The notes: a model not told the origin generated them from the sequence alone. Shown: positions 1-10,597, counted from the first letter of the stretch. The stretch is 64,000 nt of DNA from Streptomyces sp. UW30 (GCF_008042075.1 NZ_RDBN01000005.1:899035-963034), one strand, 5' to 3'. Translations and numbers: made by a program.

Positions 1-1064
1 CCGCCGTTGCCGCCGCCCGCGCCGCCGAGGCGGGCCACGACGTGACCGGCGTCCACCTCGCCCTCTCCGCGAACCCTCAATCCTTCCGTACGGGCGCGCG
101 GGGCTGTTGCACCATCGAGGACTCCCGCGACGCCCGCCGCGCCGCCGACGTCATCGGCATCCCGTTCTACGTGTGGGACCTCGCCGACCGCTTCCGCGAG
201 GACGTGGTCGAGGACTTCATCGCCGAGTACGAGGCAGGCCGCACCCCGAACCCCTGCCTGCGCTGCAACGAGAAGATTAAGTTCGCGGCCCTGCTCGACA
301 AGGCGCTGGCCCTCGGCTTCGACGCCGTCTGCACCGGCCACTACGCCACGGTCGTGCTGGGCGAGGACGGCACGCGCGAGCTGCACCGCGCCTCCGACAT
401 GGCCAAGGACCAGTCGTACGTCCTCGGCGTCCTGGACGACAAGCAGCTCGCCCACGCCATGTTCCCGCTCGGCGACACCCTGACGACCAAGGACGAGATC
501 CGCGCGGAGGCCGAGCGCAGGGGCCTCGCGGTCGCGAAGAAGCCCGACTCGCACGACATCTGCTTCATCGCCGACGGCGACACCCAGGGCTTCCTCGCAG
601 GCCGCCTCGGCAAGGCGGAGGGCGACATCGTCGACGAGGCGGGAGCCAAGCTCGGCACCCACGACGGGGCGTACGGCTTCACCATCGGCCAGCGCAAGGG
701 CCTGCGCATCGGCACCCCGGCCTCCGACGGCAAGCCGCGCTACGTCCTCGACATCTCGCCGGTGAACAACACGGTGACGGTCGGCCCGGCGGCCTCCCTC
801 GACGTGAGTGCCCTCACCGCGATCAAGCCCCGCTGGTGCGGCGCCGCCCCGACCGGGCCCGGCACCTACACCGCCCAGCTGCGCGCCCACGGCGGCGAGA
901 CCGAGGTGAGCGCCGAGCTGGTCGACGGCGCCCTGGAGGTCTCCTTCACCGAGCCGGTCCGTGGCGTGGCGCCCGGCCAGGCGATCGTCCTGTACGACGG
1001 CACGCGCGTGGTGGGCTCGGCGACGATCGCGTCGACGGTGCGGGCGACTCCGACGGCCGTCTGA
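1..1064 (+). CDS. mnmA: tRNA-specific 2-thiouridylase MnmA (5' end outside window)
   Basis: The enzyme puts the 2-thio group on U34 of the tRNAs for Lys, Glu and Gln, in the cytoplasm. The reading frame is open from the first base (codons start at base 3), so the N-terminal PP-loop that binds ATP lies before the window. The visible part has the acceptor-tRNA segment with the first catalytic cysteine in TPNPCLRCN and the second in HDICFIADG, followed by the family's beta-barrel C-terminus with TIGQRKGL. It stops with TGA at 1062-1064. Two hairpins follow before a convergent hydrolase gene. The assignment is firm; only the true start is unknown. Confidence 0.95.
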   Translation, partial: AVAAARAAEAGHDVTGVHLALSANPQSFRTGARGCCTIEDSRDARRAADVIGIPFYVWDLADRFREDVVEDFIAEYEAGRTPNPCLRCNEKIKFAALLDKALALGFDAVCTGHYATVVLGEDGTRELHRASDMAKDQSYVLGVLDDKQLAHAMFPLGDTLTTKDEIRAEAERRGLAVAKKPDSHDICFIADGDTQGFLAGRLGKAEGDIVDEAGAKLGTHDGAYGFTIGQRKGLRIGTPASDGKPRYVLDISPVNNTVTVGPAASLDVSALTAIKPRWCGAAPTGPGTYTAQLRAHGGETEVSAELVDGALEVSFTEPVRGVAPGQAIVLYDGTRVVGSATIASTVRATPTAV

Positions 1065-1069
1065 GACGG

Positions 1070-1112
1070 GGCTCCCGGGCGGAGCCGAACTCCGGGCACA
1101 CGCGTGTGCCCG
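1070..1112. terminator. Two adjacent hairpins between convergent genes
   Basis: A 6-bp stem GGCTCC/GGAGCC (1070-1086) is followed by a perfect 20-bp palindrome (1093-1112, CGGGCACA-CGCG-TGTGCCCG). They sit between the stop of mnmA and the stop of the minus-strand hydrolase and could end transcription from both sides. There is no U-tract, which is normal for Streptomyces. Confidence 0.6.
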
Positions 1113-1125
1113 TCCCCCGCCCCGA

Positions 1126-1905
1126 TCAGGCCCCGAAGAACTCCGCCAGCACCGGCCCGAGAACGTCCGGATCCACCATGTGGGTCTGCCCCTCCAGGCT
1201 CCGGTACGTCCCCTCAGGCACGCTCTGCGCGACCGTCCGCGTCGCCTCGCGCATCCACGCGGGGCTCGCGCTGCCCGCGACGGCCAGCACCGGCGCCGTG
1301 ATCGAGGCGAGCCGGTCCCGGGGCACCAGACCGTCGCCCATGACGGCGTTGTCGTAGGCCAGGCTCGGCGCGATCGTCTCCATGCCGGCCCACATGGGGG
1401 ACTGACGGGCGCCCTGGATCATCTGCTCGGCCATCCCCGTCATCCGCAGGAACAGCTCCACGGCGTCCCCGCGCCGGCCCTCGTCGAGTGCCTCGGTCAG
1501 CCGCTCGGTGTACTCGGCGCGCTCGCGCGCACCGCCCTCGTAGACGGCGAACGGCACCTCGTAGACCGCGACCCGGCGCACCTGCAGACCGCTCGCCGCC
1601 GCCCGCAGCACCAGCGCGCCGCCCGAGGAGGTGCCGTACAGCGCCGCCTCGCCGCCCACCGCGTCGATCAGCGCGGCCAGGTCCTCGACCTCGCGCTCCA
1701 CCGCGTACGGCGACGCGTCGCCGCTCTGGCCGCGTCCACGCCGGTCGTACACGACGACCCGGAACCGCTCCGACAGGGGCACGGCCAACGGCGCCACCGT
1801 GCCCCCGGTCGACATCGCACCACTGACGAGGATCACCGCCGGGCCGTCACCGCTGGTCTCGTACGCGATCGACGTCCCGTCGGCTGAATTGGTGTGCTTG
1901 TCCAT
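1126..1905 (-). CDS. alpha/beta-fold hydrolase
   Basis: A 259-residue soluble hydrolase. The nucleophile elbow is GTSSGG near residue 93, with the serine as nucleophile. An oxyanion region lies near VSGAMSTGG (residues 27-35), and the likely catalytic histidine is in GQTHMVD near the C-terminus, with an acid in the preceding strand. The motif YDRRGRGQS is typical of epoxide-hydrolase or esterase-like members. No signal peptide is seen. The gene is alone on the minus strand between mnmA and a DUF427 gene. The substrate cannot be told from sequence. Confidence 0.85.
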   Translation of the reverse strand: MDKHTNSADGTSIAYETSGDGPAVILVSGAMSTGGTVAPLAVPLSERFRVVVYDRRGRGQSGDASPYAVEREVEDLAALIDAVGGEAALYGTSSGGALVLRAAASGLQVRRVAVYEVPFAVYEGGARERAEYTERLTEALDEGRRGDAVELFLRMTGMAEQMIQGARQSPMWAGMETIAPSLAYDNAVMGDGLVPRDRLASITAPVLAVAGSASPAWMREATRTVAQSVPEGTYRSLEGQTHMVDPDVLGPVLAEFFGA

Positions 1906-1942
1906 GTCTGTGGAGATTGCCGTACGGCGCGGAACTAATCGT

Positions 1943-2266
1943 TCACGACACTTCGACTTCGTAGAAGCAGAGGTGGTCCTTGATCTCGGCCACGTCCGGC
2001 TTCGGGTCCGGGTACGACCAGACGAGGTCCGCCGCGTCCGGCAGTGACCAGTAGGAGGCCGTTCCCTTGAAGGGGCAGTAGGTGTGGGTGTCGGAGGGGG
2101 TCAGCAGCTCCAGTCGTACGTCCTCGGCGGGGATGTAGTAGCGCACGGGACAGCCCGTCTCCCGCAGGGCCAGGGCCCGCTCGCTCTCCGCGAGGACCTG
2201 GCCGCCGTGAACGGCGCGCACGCGTCGTGTGTCCTGCTCGATCGTGATCGTGTGTCCATCAGCCAT
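1943..2266 (-). CDS. DUF427 domain-containing protein
   Basis: A 107-residue protein of the DUF427 family, small all-beta proteins of unknown function common in actinobacteria. The family pattern is seen in the middle (SERALALRET, YYIPAEDVRLELL) and at the C-terminus (TYCPFKGTASYWSL, WSYPDPKPDV, CFYEVEV). I take the ATG at 2264-2266 as start; the frame is open further upstream, but that stretch is arginine-rich and unlike the family. It is transcribed divergently from the LOG-like gene 50 bp away. Confidence 0.85.
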   Translation of the reverse strand: MADGHTITIEQDTRRVRAVHGGQVLAESERALALRETGCPVRYYIPAEDVRLELLTPSDTHTYCPFKGTASYWSLPDAADLVWSYPDPKPDVAEIKDHLCFYEVEVS

Positions 2267-2304
2267 ACCGGGAAAGCACTCGCGGGCGCCGGGTTCTTCC
2301 CGCG

Positions 2305-2310
2305 TACGGT
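2305..2310 (+). promoter_or_regulatory. -10 hexamer of a probable leaderless promoter
   Basis: TACGGT ends exactly six bases before the ATG at 2317, so transcription would start at or near the A of the start codon. No Shine-Dalgarno sequence is seen. Confidence 0.5.
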
Positions 2311-2316
2311 GGCTGC

Positions 2317-2856
2317 ATGCGAATCTGCGTCTTCCTCTCCGCCGCCGACCTCGACGACCGCTACACGCGCCCCGCACGCGAGTTCGCGAAACTGCTGGGC
2401 AAGGGCGGGCACACGCTCGTGTGGGGCGGTTCCGACGTCGGGCTGATGAAGGTGGTCGCGGACGGCGTGCAGGAGGCGGGCGGACGGCTCGTCGGGGTCT
2501 CCGTCGAGTTCCTGGCCGCCAAGGCCCGCGCGGGCGTCGACGAGATGGTGATCGCCAAGGACCTCGCCGAGCGCAAGAGGCTGCTGCTGGACAAGGCCGA
2601 CGCCGTGGTGATCATGGTCGGCGGCACGGGCACCCTCGACGAGGCAACCGAGATCCTGGAGCTGAAGAAGCACGGCCACACGGACAAGCCGGTGGTCCTG
2701 CTCAACACCGCCGGCTTCTACGACGGCCTTCAGGAGCAGTTCCGCCGCATGGAGGACGAGGGCTTCCTGCCCCACCCGCTGGCCGACCTGGTGTTCTTCG
2801 CGCAGGAGCCGGTGGGGGCGCTGGCGTACCTGGAGGAGAGCCGGGGCGCGGAGTGA
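2317..2856 (+). CDS. TIGR00730 / LOG-family Rossmann protein
   Basis: A 179-residue protein of the lysine-decarboxylase-like (LOG) family, many of which are cytokinin-riboside 5'-monophosphate phosphoribohydrolases, splitting nucleoside monophosphates into base and ribose 5-phosphate. The family's RK...GGxGTxxE signature is present as ERKRLLL and VGGTGTLDEATE, with Val in place of the usual Pro before GG. It is short and single-domain. The gene ends 18 bp before the SDR gene and probably shares its transcript. The actual substrate is not known. Confidence 0.8.
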   Translation: MRICVFLSAADLDDRYTRPAREFAKLLGKGGHTLVWGGSDVGLMKVVADGVQEAGGRLVGVSVEFLAAKARAGVDEMVIAKDLAERKRLLLDKADAVVIMVGGTGTLDEATEILELKKHGHTDKPVVLLNTAGFYDGLQEQFRRMEDEGFLPHPLADLVFFAQEPVGALAYLEESRGAE

Positions 2857-2874
2857 CCGGGCACTGATGCGAGC

Positions 2875-3573
2875 ATGGCGGGCATGGCTACACATCTGAT
2901 CACCGGAGCCGGCTCCGGCATCGGCGCGGCCGTCGCCCGCCGCCTGCACGCGCGCGGGGACGATCTCGTGCTCCACGCGCGCGACGCGGCCCGCGCGAAG
3001 GAGCTGGCGGCGCAGTTCCCCGGCGCGCGCACCCTGGTCGGCGACCTGGCGGACCCGGACAAGCTGTCCTGGGCCTTCTCCCACCAGTCGCTGCCGGACC
3101 GGGTGGACTCCCTGCTCCACATCGCCGGCGTCGTCGACCTGGGCCCGGTGGGTGACCTGACACCGAAGGCCTGGCGTCACCAGCTCAACGTCAACCTGAT
3201 CTCCCCGGCCGAACTCACCCGCCACTTCCTGCCGCAGCTGCGCGTCGCCCGCGGCCATGTGATCTTCGTGAACTCGGGCGCGGGTCTGCGCGCGAGCGCC
3301 GAGTGGTCCGCGTACGCCGCGTCCAAGCACGGCCTGAAGGCGCTGGCCGACTCCCTGCGCAACGAGGAGCACGACAACGGCGTCAGGGTCACGTCCGTCT
3401 ACCCCGGCCGCACCGCCAGTCCCATGCAGGCGAAGGTCCACCAGCAGGAGGGCAAGGCGTACGACGAGTCGAAGTGGATCGACCCCGAGTCGGTCGCCAC
3501 GACGATCCTGATGGCCCTGGACCTCCCGAGGGACGCGGAGGTCAACGACCTGACGGTACGCCCGGGAAACTGA
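2875..3573 (+). CDS. SDR-family short-chain oxidoreductase
   Basis: A 232-residue classical short-chain dehydrogenase/reductase with an NAD(P)-binding Rossmann fold. The cofactor motif TGAGSGIG is at residues 10-17, the catalytic serine lies in the NSGAG region, and the active-site YAASK is near residue 147. VYPGRTAS follows, as in SDRs that reduce ketones. Two starts are possible, ATG at 2875 and ATG at 2884; neither has a good ribosome-binding site, so the first nine bases are uncertain. It lies directly behind the LOG-like gene. Substrate unknown. Confidence 0.88.
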   Translation: MAGMATHLITGAGSGIGAAVARRLHARGDDLVLHARDAARAKELAAQFPGARTLVGDLADPDKLSWAFSHQSLPDRVDSLLHIAGVVDLGPVGDLTPKAWRHQLNVNLISPAELTRHFLPQLRVARGHVIFVNSGAGLRASAEWSAYAASKHGLKALADSLRNEEHDNGVRVTSVYPGRTASPMQAKVHQQEGKAYDESKWIDPESVATTILMALDLPRDAEVNDLTVRPGN

Positions 3574-3622
3574 CGGCACTTCTACGGCGCCGGGCCGGGC
3601 ACGGTCCCCCCGGAGGGTTACG

Positions 3623-3628
3623 TACGCT
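3623..3628 (+). promoter_or_regulatory. -10 hexamer of a probable leaderless promoter
   Basis: TACGCT ends six bases before the GTG at 3635, the same spacing as at several other genes of this window. Confidence 0.5.
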
Positions 3629-3634
3629 TCGGGG

Positions 3635-4645
3635 GTGAGCGACAACACCACCCAGTTCAGCTTCGGCGCAGCCACCGGCGTCGGCTCGATGCCCGGCGGC
3701 GACGCCCGCGAGGCCGCCAGGACCGTCACCGGGTCCTTCGAGGACTTTCCGTTCCTCGCCGAGCTGCCCGCTCGCGGACCCGGCGCGGACATGATCGGCC
3801 GCACCGCCGGGATGCTCGTCGAGCTGTACGCGCGCGTGGAGCCCAGCGGGTGGCGGCTCGGCGACCGGCCGGGGCGGGACACCAGGCGGGCCCGGTCGTG
3901 GCTGGGGGAGGACCTCGACGCACTGGAGGAGTTCACCCAGGGATACGAGGGGCCGCTGAAGGTCCAGGCCGTGGGGCCCTGGACCCTGGCCGCCGCCCTT
4001 GAGCTGAGGAACGGCGAGGCCGCCCTCTCCGACGCCGGCGCCTGCCGCGACCTCGCCGCCTCGCTCGCCGAGGGGCTGCGCCAGCACCTCGCGGAGGTCC
4101 GCCGCCGCTTCCCCGGCGCCCAGGTGGTGCTGCAACTCGACGAGCCCTCCCTCGTAGCCGTCCTGCTCGGACAGGTGAGGTCCGCCAGCGGGTACCGGAC
4201 CCACCGCGCCGTGGACCGGCAGATCGTCGAAGCCGCGCTCCGCGACGTCGTCGGGGTTCACGGCGACGGACCCGTCGTGGTCCACTCGTGCGCACCGGAC
4301 GTCCCGTTCGCCCTGCTGCGCCGGGCGGGGGCGGCGGCGATCTCCTTCGACTTCTCGCTCCTCACCGAGCGTGACGACGACGCGATCGGCGAGGCGGTGG
4401 AAGGGGGGACCCGGCTCTTCGCAGGTGTCGTCCCCGGCACGGACGGCCCATTGTCAGACCCTGCCGGTAGCGTCATGGGTGTCAGGACGTTGTGGCGCAG
4501 GCTGGGGCTGTCACCGGGGCTTCTCGCGGAGGCCGTCACGGTCACGCCGTCGTGCGGACTCGCGGGGGCTTCCCCCGAGTACGCACGCCAGGCTCTCGCC
4601 CACTGCGCCCGGGCGGCGAGATCCCTCGCGGACAACCCAGAGTAA
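3635..4645 (+). CDS. MetE-like vitamin-B12-independent methionine synthase family protein
   Basis: A 336-residue protein resembling only the C-terminal catalytic (UROD/MetE-like) barrel of cobalamin-independent methionine synthase; full MetE has over 700 residues. Candidate zinc ligands are the His and Cys of VHSCAPD (about residue 222) and the Cys of TPSCGLAG near the C-terminus; LDEPS is also as in MetE. The N-terminus GVGSMPG matches the short actinobacterial form. The methyl donor and acceptor are not known, and a true methionine synthase activity is not shown by sequence alone. It lies 15 bp before ligA and is probably cotranscribed with it. Confidence 0.8.
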   Translation: MSDNTTQFSFGAATGVGSMPGGDAREAARTVTGSFEDFPFLAELPARGPGADMIGRTAGMLVELYARVEPSGWRLGDRPGRDTRRARSWLGEDLDALEEFTQGYEGPLKVQAVGPWTLAAALELRNGEAALSDAGACRDLAASLAEGLRQHLAEVRRRFPGAQVVLQLDEPSLVAVLLGQVRSASGYRTHRAVDRQIVEAALRDVVGVHGDGPVVVHSCAPDVPFALLRRAGAAAISFDFSLLTERDDDAIGEAVEGGTRLFAGVVPGTDGPLSDPAGSVMGVRTLWRRLGLSPGLLAEAVTVTPSCGLAGASPEYARQALAHCARAARSLADNPE

Positions 4646-6853
<2,208 letters not shown>

Positions 6854-7125
6854 CGGTTGAAGGCCACCCGATCGGCGCATATCAGATGCATACGGGTGGC
6901 TGGGGCGCATTCGGGCAACCGTCGACGACCGCTGCCCGTGGAAGCCTTATGCGGCCTACTGTTGAGATGTGCGCCTGCCGTGCCCAGCTGCGGTTGGGGC
7001 ATCCCCTTGCTCTGGAAGGGCTTTGGAGGGTGAGGGGAAGGGCTTTCCAACGCGGTGCCGTTGAGGGTCGTTGTCGGGCATCGGGCCGCGTGGCGTGGGC
7101 ACCGCCGGCTGTGAGAGGGACGGGA
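6854..7125 (+). other. Leader region between ligA and the RmdB-type gene
   Basis: This 272-bp stretch holds the nested hairpin described at 6863-6900 and then a purine-rich leader with repeated AAGGGCTTT-like runs at 7015-7050. The frame is open upstream of the chosen start, but codon use there is not coding-like. No promoter hexamers could be assigned with confidence. Confidence 0.4.
6863..6900 (+). terminator. Nested hairpin behind ligA
   Basis: GCCACCCG (6863-6870) pairs perfectly with CGGGTGGC (6893-6900), and a second small stem GCAT/ATGC (6877-6889) sits inside the loop. It begins 10 bases after the ligA stop and most likely ends its transcript. Confidence 0.6.
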
Positions 7126-9360
7126 ATGAAACCGACCGAGAGCGCCGCCCCGCACTCACGGCTGCGTCGGATGGCCGACGCATGGCGAGGGTGGGCGACG
7201 CGGACCGCGGAGCGTTCGCGCGCGGAAAGAGGCGCGGGGAGTGCCGCCGGGCCGCCCACCGTGGCGGACGGCCGCAGCGCCGTGCAGCTCGGCGTCGACC
7301 ACACCGCGGGGCTGCCGCACGCCGAGCACGACCGCCACCTGTCGTGGCCCGCGCTGCCCGCGGCGGTCGTCGCGGCCGCCGGGTTCGTCCTCGGCGCCGG
7401 GTTCTACCGGGCGTTCACCGACCACCACGCCCTCTTCCCGTCCGGCACGGTCGGCTGGGCGCTGGCCGTGCTGACCGGCGTCATCGTCGGCCATCTCGTC
7501 GCCCTCGGCCGCGCGCGCTGGTGGGGCGGCACCGGCTCCGGCGCCGCCCTCACCCTCGCGGTGCTGATGCTCTACGGCTGGGTGCCCGCCGGCATGGTCA
7601 GCCTCACCGTCGTCGTCCTCGTCGGCGTGGCCCGCCGTAACCGCTGGCGCCAGGGCGTGCTGCACGGCGCGGTGGACATCCTCGGCATCGCCGCCGGAGC
7701 ACTGGTGCTGGCCGCCTTCGGCCGGGTGCCGACCGTCGAGAACCCCTGGAACCCGGACAGCTGGACGCTCTACACCGCCCCCGGAGTGGTGCTCGTCGCC
7801 GCCGCGTATCTCGCGGTCACCCGGGTCCTGTTGTGGTACCTGCAGTCCCCGCGCGGCGGCCTGCCCACCGTCGAGCGCACCGCCCTGGTCAGACAGGGCC
7901 TCGTCGCGGTCGCGCTGCTCGGCATCGCGCCCCTGGTGTGCGTCGTCGCCATCGCCAAGCCCCTGCTGCTGCCGCTGTTCGCCATCCCGCTCGTCGCCCT
8001 CGACTCCACCCTCTGGATAGCGCGGGCCCGGGCGGAGGAGCAGTTGCGCGATCCGCTGACCGGGCTGCCCAACCGGCAGTGGCTGTTGGAGCGCATCTGG
8101 ACCGCGCTCGACGACGCCGAGCGCATCGGCGCCCGGGCCGCCCTGATGCTGATCGACCTCGACCGCTTCCGGTCGGTCAATGACACGCTCGGTCATCTGG
8201 CCGGTGACCGGCTGCTGTTGCAGATAGCGGACCGGCTGCGCCTGGCGCTGCCGCGCGGAGCGGAGGCCGCGCGGCTCGGCGGTGACGAGTTCGCCGTATT
8301 ACTGCCGGTCGCCGACTCCACGACGTCCGCGACGCGGGTCGCCCGCGCTCTGGTCACGGCCCTGAGCTCCCCGCTCGACCTCGACGGCCTCACCCTGGTC
8401 CTGGAGGCCAGCGCCGGAGTCGCCGTCTTCCCGGACCACGCCCTCGACGCCGAGGGGTTGCTGCGGCGCGCGGACGTGGCGATGTATCAGGCGAAGCGGG
8501 ACCGCACGGGCGTGGAGGTCTACGAGTCGAAGCGCGACTCGAACACCCCCGACCGGCTGGGCCTGCTCGGAGACCTGCGGCGCGCCCTCGACGCGCAGGA
8601 GGTCGAGCTGCACTACCAGCCCAAGGTCCGCTTCGACGGTCAGGTCGCCGGGCTGGAGGCCCTGGTCCGGTGGGTGCACCCGGAGCGTGGGAGGGTGGCG
8701 CCGGACGAGTTCATAGCGATCGCCGAGTCGTCGGGGCTGATGCCGCATCTGACGGAGTACGTGCTGGAGACGGCGCTCGCGCAGGTGGCCCGGTGGCGGG
8801 CCCAGGGGCTGTATGTGCCCGTGGCGGTCAACGTCTCGCCGCGTGACGTCCACACCCCCGGGTTCGCGGGCTCGGTCGCCGCGCGGCTCGCCCGGCACGG
8901 TGTCCCGGCGGGAGCGCTCCAACTGGAGATAACGGAACACGTCCTGCTGGAGGACCCGCAGCGGGCCGCGGACACGCTGGCCGGGCTGACCGGGCACGGC
9001 GTGAAGATGTCCCTGGACGACTTCGGCACGGGCTACTCGTCCCTCGTGCATCTGCGACGGCTGCCGGTGAGCGAGCTGAAGATCGACCGCTCGTTCGTGG
9101 CCCGGCTCGCGGTGGACAACGAGGACGCGGAGATCGTGCGCTGCACGGTGGACCTGGCGCATTCGCTGGGCCTGCTCGTGGTCGCCGAGGGCGTCGAGGA
9201 CGACGAGACGTGGGAGCGGCTGCGGGACCTGGGCTGCGACGCCGTACAGGGATGGCTGGTGGCCGCCGCGATGCCGCCGGAGGAGACGACGGCATGGCTG
9301 CGGGCGCGCGGTTCGCGAGGATGGCAACGGCCGCGCGCGGCGCTGCCGGCCGCCGAGTAG
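7126..9360 (+). CDS. rmdB: Membrane GGDEF-EAL protein, RmdB-type c-di-GMP phosphodiesterase
   Basis: A membrane c-di-GMP enzyme; by position next to ligA it matches what I recall as RmdB (SCO5495) of S. coelicolor, a phosphodiesterase acting in development. About six membrane segments occupy residues 70-300. The GGDEF domain follows (RLGGDEF, motif at 385-389) but lacks the RxxD inhibitory site at the usual place. The EAL domain has every key element: GLEALVRW at 510, NVSPRD, LEITEHVL, DDFGTGYSSL, LKIDRSF, VVAEGVED. The ATG at 7126 is preceded by GAGAGGG. Codon 392, just behind GGDEF, is TTA, so translation may need the bldA tRNA. Confidence 0.9.
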   Translation: MKPTESAAPHSRLRRMADAWRGWATRTAERSRAERGAGSAAGPPTVADGRSAVQLGVDHTAGLPHAEHDRHLSWPALPAAVVAAAGFVLGAGFYRAFTDHHALFPSGTVGWALAVLTGVIVGHLVALGRARWWGGTGSGAALTLAVLMLYGWVPAGMVSLTVVVLVGVARRNRWRQGVLHGAVDILGIAAGALVLAAFGRVPTVENPWNPDSWTLYTAPGVVLVAAAYLAVTRVLLWYLQSPRGGLPTVERTALVRQGLVAVALLGIAPLVCVVAIAKPLLLPLFAIPLVALDSTLWIARARAEEQLRDPLTGLPNRQWLLERIWTALDDAERIGARAALMLIDLDRFRSVNDTLGHLAGDRLLLQIADRLRLALPRGAEAARLGGDEFAVLLPVADSTTSATRVARALVTALSSPLDLDGLTLVLEASAGVAVFPDHALDAEGLLRRADVAMYQAKRDRTGVEVYESKRDSNTPDRLGLLGDLRRALDAQEVELHYQPKVRFDGQVAGLEALVRWVHPERGRVAPDEFIAIAESSGLMPHLTEYVLETALAQVARWRAQGLYVPVAVNVSPRDVHTPGFAGSVAARLARHGVPAGALQLEITEHVLLEDPQRAADTLAGLTGHGVKMSLDDFGTGYSSLVHLRRLPVSELKIDRSFVARLAVDNEDAEIVRCTVDLAHSLGLLVVAEGVEDDETWERLRDLGCDAVQGWLVAAAMPPEETTAWLRARGSRGWQRPRAALPAAE

Positions 9361-9399
9361 TTCTCCATGTGTGAGTGCCGCGCCGTGTCGTAGGGCGTG

Positions 9400-9530
9400 T
9401 GCGGGTTCGTCGTGGCCGGTCGTCGTGGCCGGTCGCTCCCCCCGAGTTTCTCGACTTCGCTCGGATCAGGGGGACTCCCATCGCGGCGGAGCCGCAGATC
9501 GATACGGCCCCGCGCCCCTTCAGGGCGCTG
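9400..9530. repeat. Composite of dispersed Streptomyces intergenic repeats
   Basis: A GTCGTGGCCGGTC unit is present twice in tandem (about 9409-9434). It is followed by an imperfect palindrome CTCCCCCCGAG...CTCGGATCAGGGGGACTCCCA (9436-9480) and then by GCGGCGGAGCCGC...GCCCCGCGCCCCTTCAGGGCGC (9483-9527). From memory, all three are widely repeated between streptomycete genes. The palindrome looks inserted into the outer repeat. The stop codon of the convergent tetR-type gene (9520-9522) lies in the last unit. Confidence 0.6.
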
Positions 9531-10101
9531 CCGCGAAGTGTCCGATCAGCAGCGCCAACCTCTGCTCATGAGCTCTCTCCGGCAGCCGGCCGCTGCGCAT
9601 CAGCGTGACCAGCCCATGGAGCCCTGCCCAATACGTCTCCGTCAGCACTCCCAGGTCCTCGCCCTCCTTGGCGACAGGCTCCACCGCCGCTGCCAGCTCG
9701 CCGAAGGCCCGCTTCAGTGGCTCCGGGGCCTCGGCCGTGGCGAACGGCAGGTCCACCCGGTACGTGAACATGGCGTCGTAGAGCGCCGGCCGTCGCCGGC
9801 CGAAGGCCGTGTACGTCTCGCCCACCGCCGCCAGCGCCTCGCGCGTGCCCTTCGCTGCCGTACGGGCCGTGCGTAGTTCCTCCGCCAGGTCGGCGCAGCC
9901 CTGCACCGCCACCGCGGCCATGATCGCGTCCTTGCCCTTGAAGTGGCTGTAGAGGACGGGCTGGCTGTACTCGATCTCCGCCGCGAGGCGGCGGGTCGTC
10001 ACCGCGTCCCAGCCCTCCGACTCCGCGAGTTCCCGCGCGGCCGTGACGATCAGCCGCTCGCGTTCCGCTCGTTCGCGCTGCTTGCGCGTCTGGATCGACA
10101 T
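9520..10101 (-). CDS. TetR/AcrR-family transcriptional regulator
   Basis: A 193-residue repressor-type protein. The N-terminal helix-turn-helix covers about residues 12-58 (IVTAARELAESEG, TTRRLAAEIEYSQPVLYSHF), and the rest is a ligand-binding domain. It is divergent from a DUF4267 membrane gene, and the 87-bp gap holds two CTAGCA-type palindromes, one over its own -10 hexamer, so it very likely represses itself and that gene. The -10 TAGAAT ends seven bases before the ATG, suggesting a leaderless transcript. Its stop codon lies inside a dispersed repeat. Confidence 0.9.
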   Translation of the reverse strand: MSIQTRKQRERAERERLIVTAARELAESEGWDAVTTRRLAAEIEYSQPVLYSHFKGKDAIMAAVAVQGCADLAEELRTARTAAKGTREALAAVGETYTAFGRRRPALYDAMFTYRVDLPFATAEAPEPLKRAFGELAAAVEPVAKEGEDLGVLTETYWAGLHGLVTLMRSGRLPERAHEQRLALLIGHFAAAP

Positions 10102-10108
10102 GCCTGGA

Positions 10109-10114
10109 ATTCTA
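10109..10114 (-). promoter_or_regulatory. -10 hexamer of the TetR gene at 9520-10101
   Basis: On the minus strand TAGAAT ends seven bases before the start codon and overlaps the operator palindrome at 10112-10124. Confidence 0.5.
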
Positions 10115-10174
10115 GCACCGCTAGCGCAACTGTCGGTGCTCTGCTAGCTTCGCTCCTGTCCCTAGCACTGCTAG
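10112..10174. promoter_or_regulatory. Twin TetR operator palindromes
   Basis: CTAGCACCGCTAG (10112-10124) and CTAGCACTGCTAG (10162-10174) differ by one base and are each inverted repeats. A half site GCTAGC lies between them at 10143-10148. The first overlaps the regulator's -10 hexamer and the second lies just before the ribosome-binding site of the divergent gene. Confidence 0.65.
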
Positions 10175-10188
10175 CAAGGAGTGAAGCC

Positions 10189-10560
10189 ATGACCGTGACC
10201 GCGTACACCCTGGCCGTCGTGCTCAACCTGTTCTGCGTGTTCCTCGGCTACCGGTTCCTGTTCCAGCCCGCCTCCGCCGCCACCGGCTACGGCGTCCCGG
10301 CCCGGCCGGAGGGCGACGCCGGCGCCTATCTCTCCATCAAGGGCCTGCGGGACGGCACCTTCGGCCTGCTCGGCCTGGCGCTGCTGTTCTTCGTCGGCGC
10401 CCGCGCCGAGGCCTGGTTCATGCTCGCCGTGGCGATCGTGCCGATGTTCGACACACTGATAGTGCTGCGGCACGGCGGCACGAAGGCCGTGGCCTTCGGG
10501 ATTCACTTCGCCACGGCGGTCGTCGTGCTCATCAGTGCCGTCCTGCTCTTCCTCGTCTGA
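10189..10560 (+). CDS. DUF4267 family membrane protein
   Basis: A 123-residue integral membrane protein with four predicted helices: about residues 4-24 (TLAVVLNLFCVFLGYRFLF), 55-70, 75-92 and 102-121. Family members of this length are small four-helix proteins of unknown function, often beside a TetR regulator, as here. The ATG at 10189 has an AAGGAG site at 10175-10181, and the second operator palindrome ends just in front of it. It is probably a target of the divergent TetR protein. No function can be given. Confidence 0.8.
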   Translation: MTVTAYTLAVVLNLFCVFLGYRFLFQPASAATGYGVPARPEGDAGAYLSIKGLRDGTFGLLGLALLFFVGARAEAWFMLAVAIVPMFDTLIVLRHGGTKAVAFGIHFATAVVVLISAVLLFLV

Positions 10561-10597
10561 GCACGTCCACAACGTCATCGCACCGGGGGTTGGGGAA

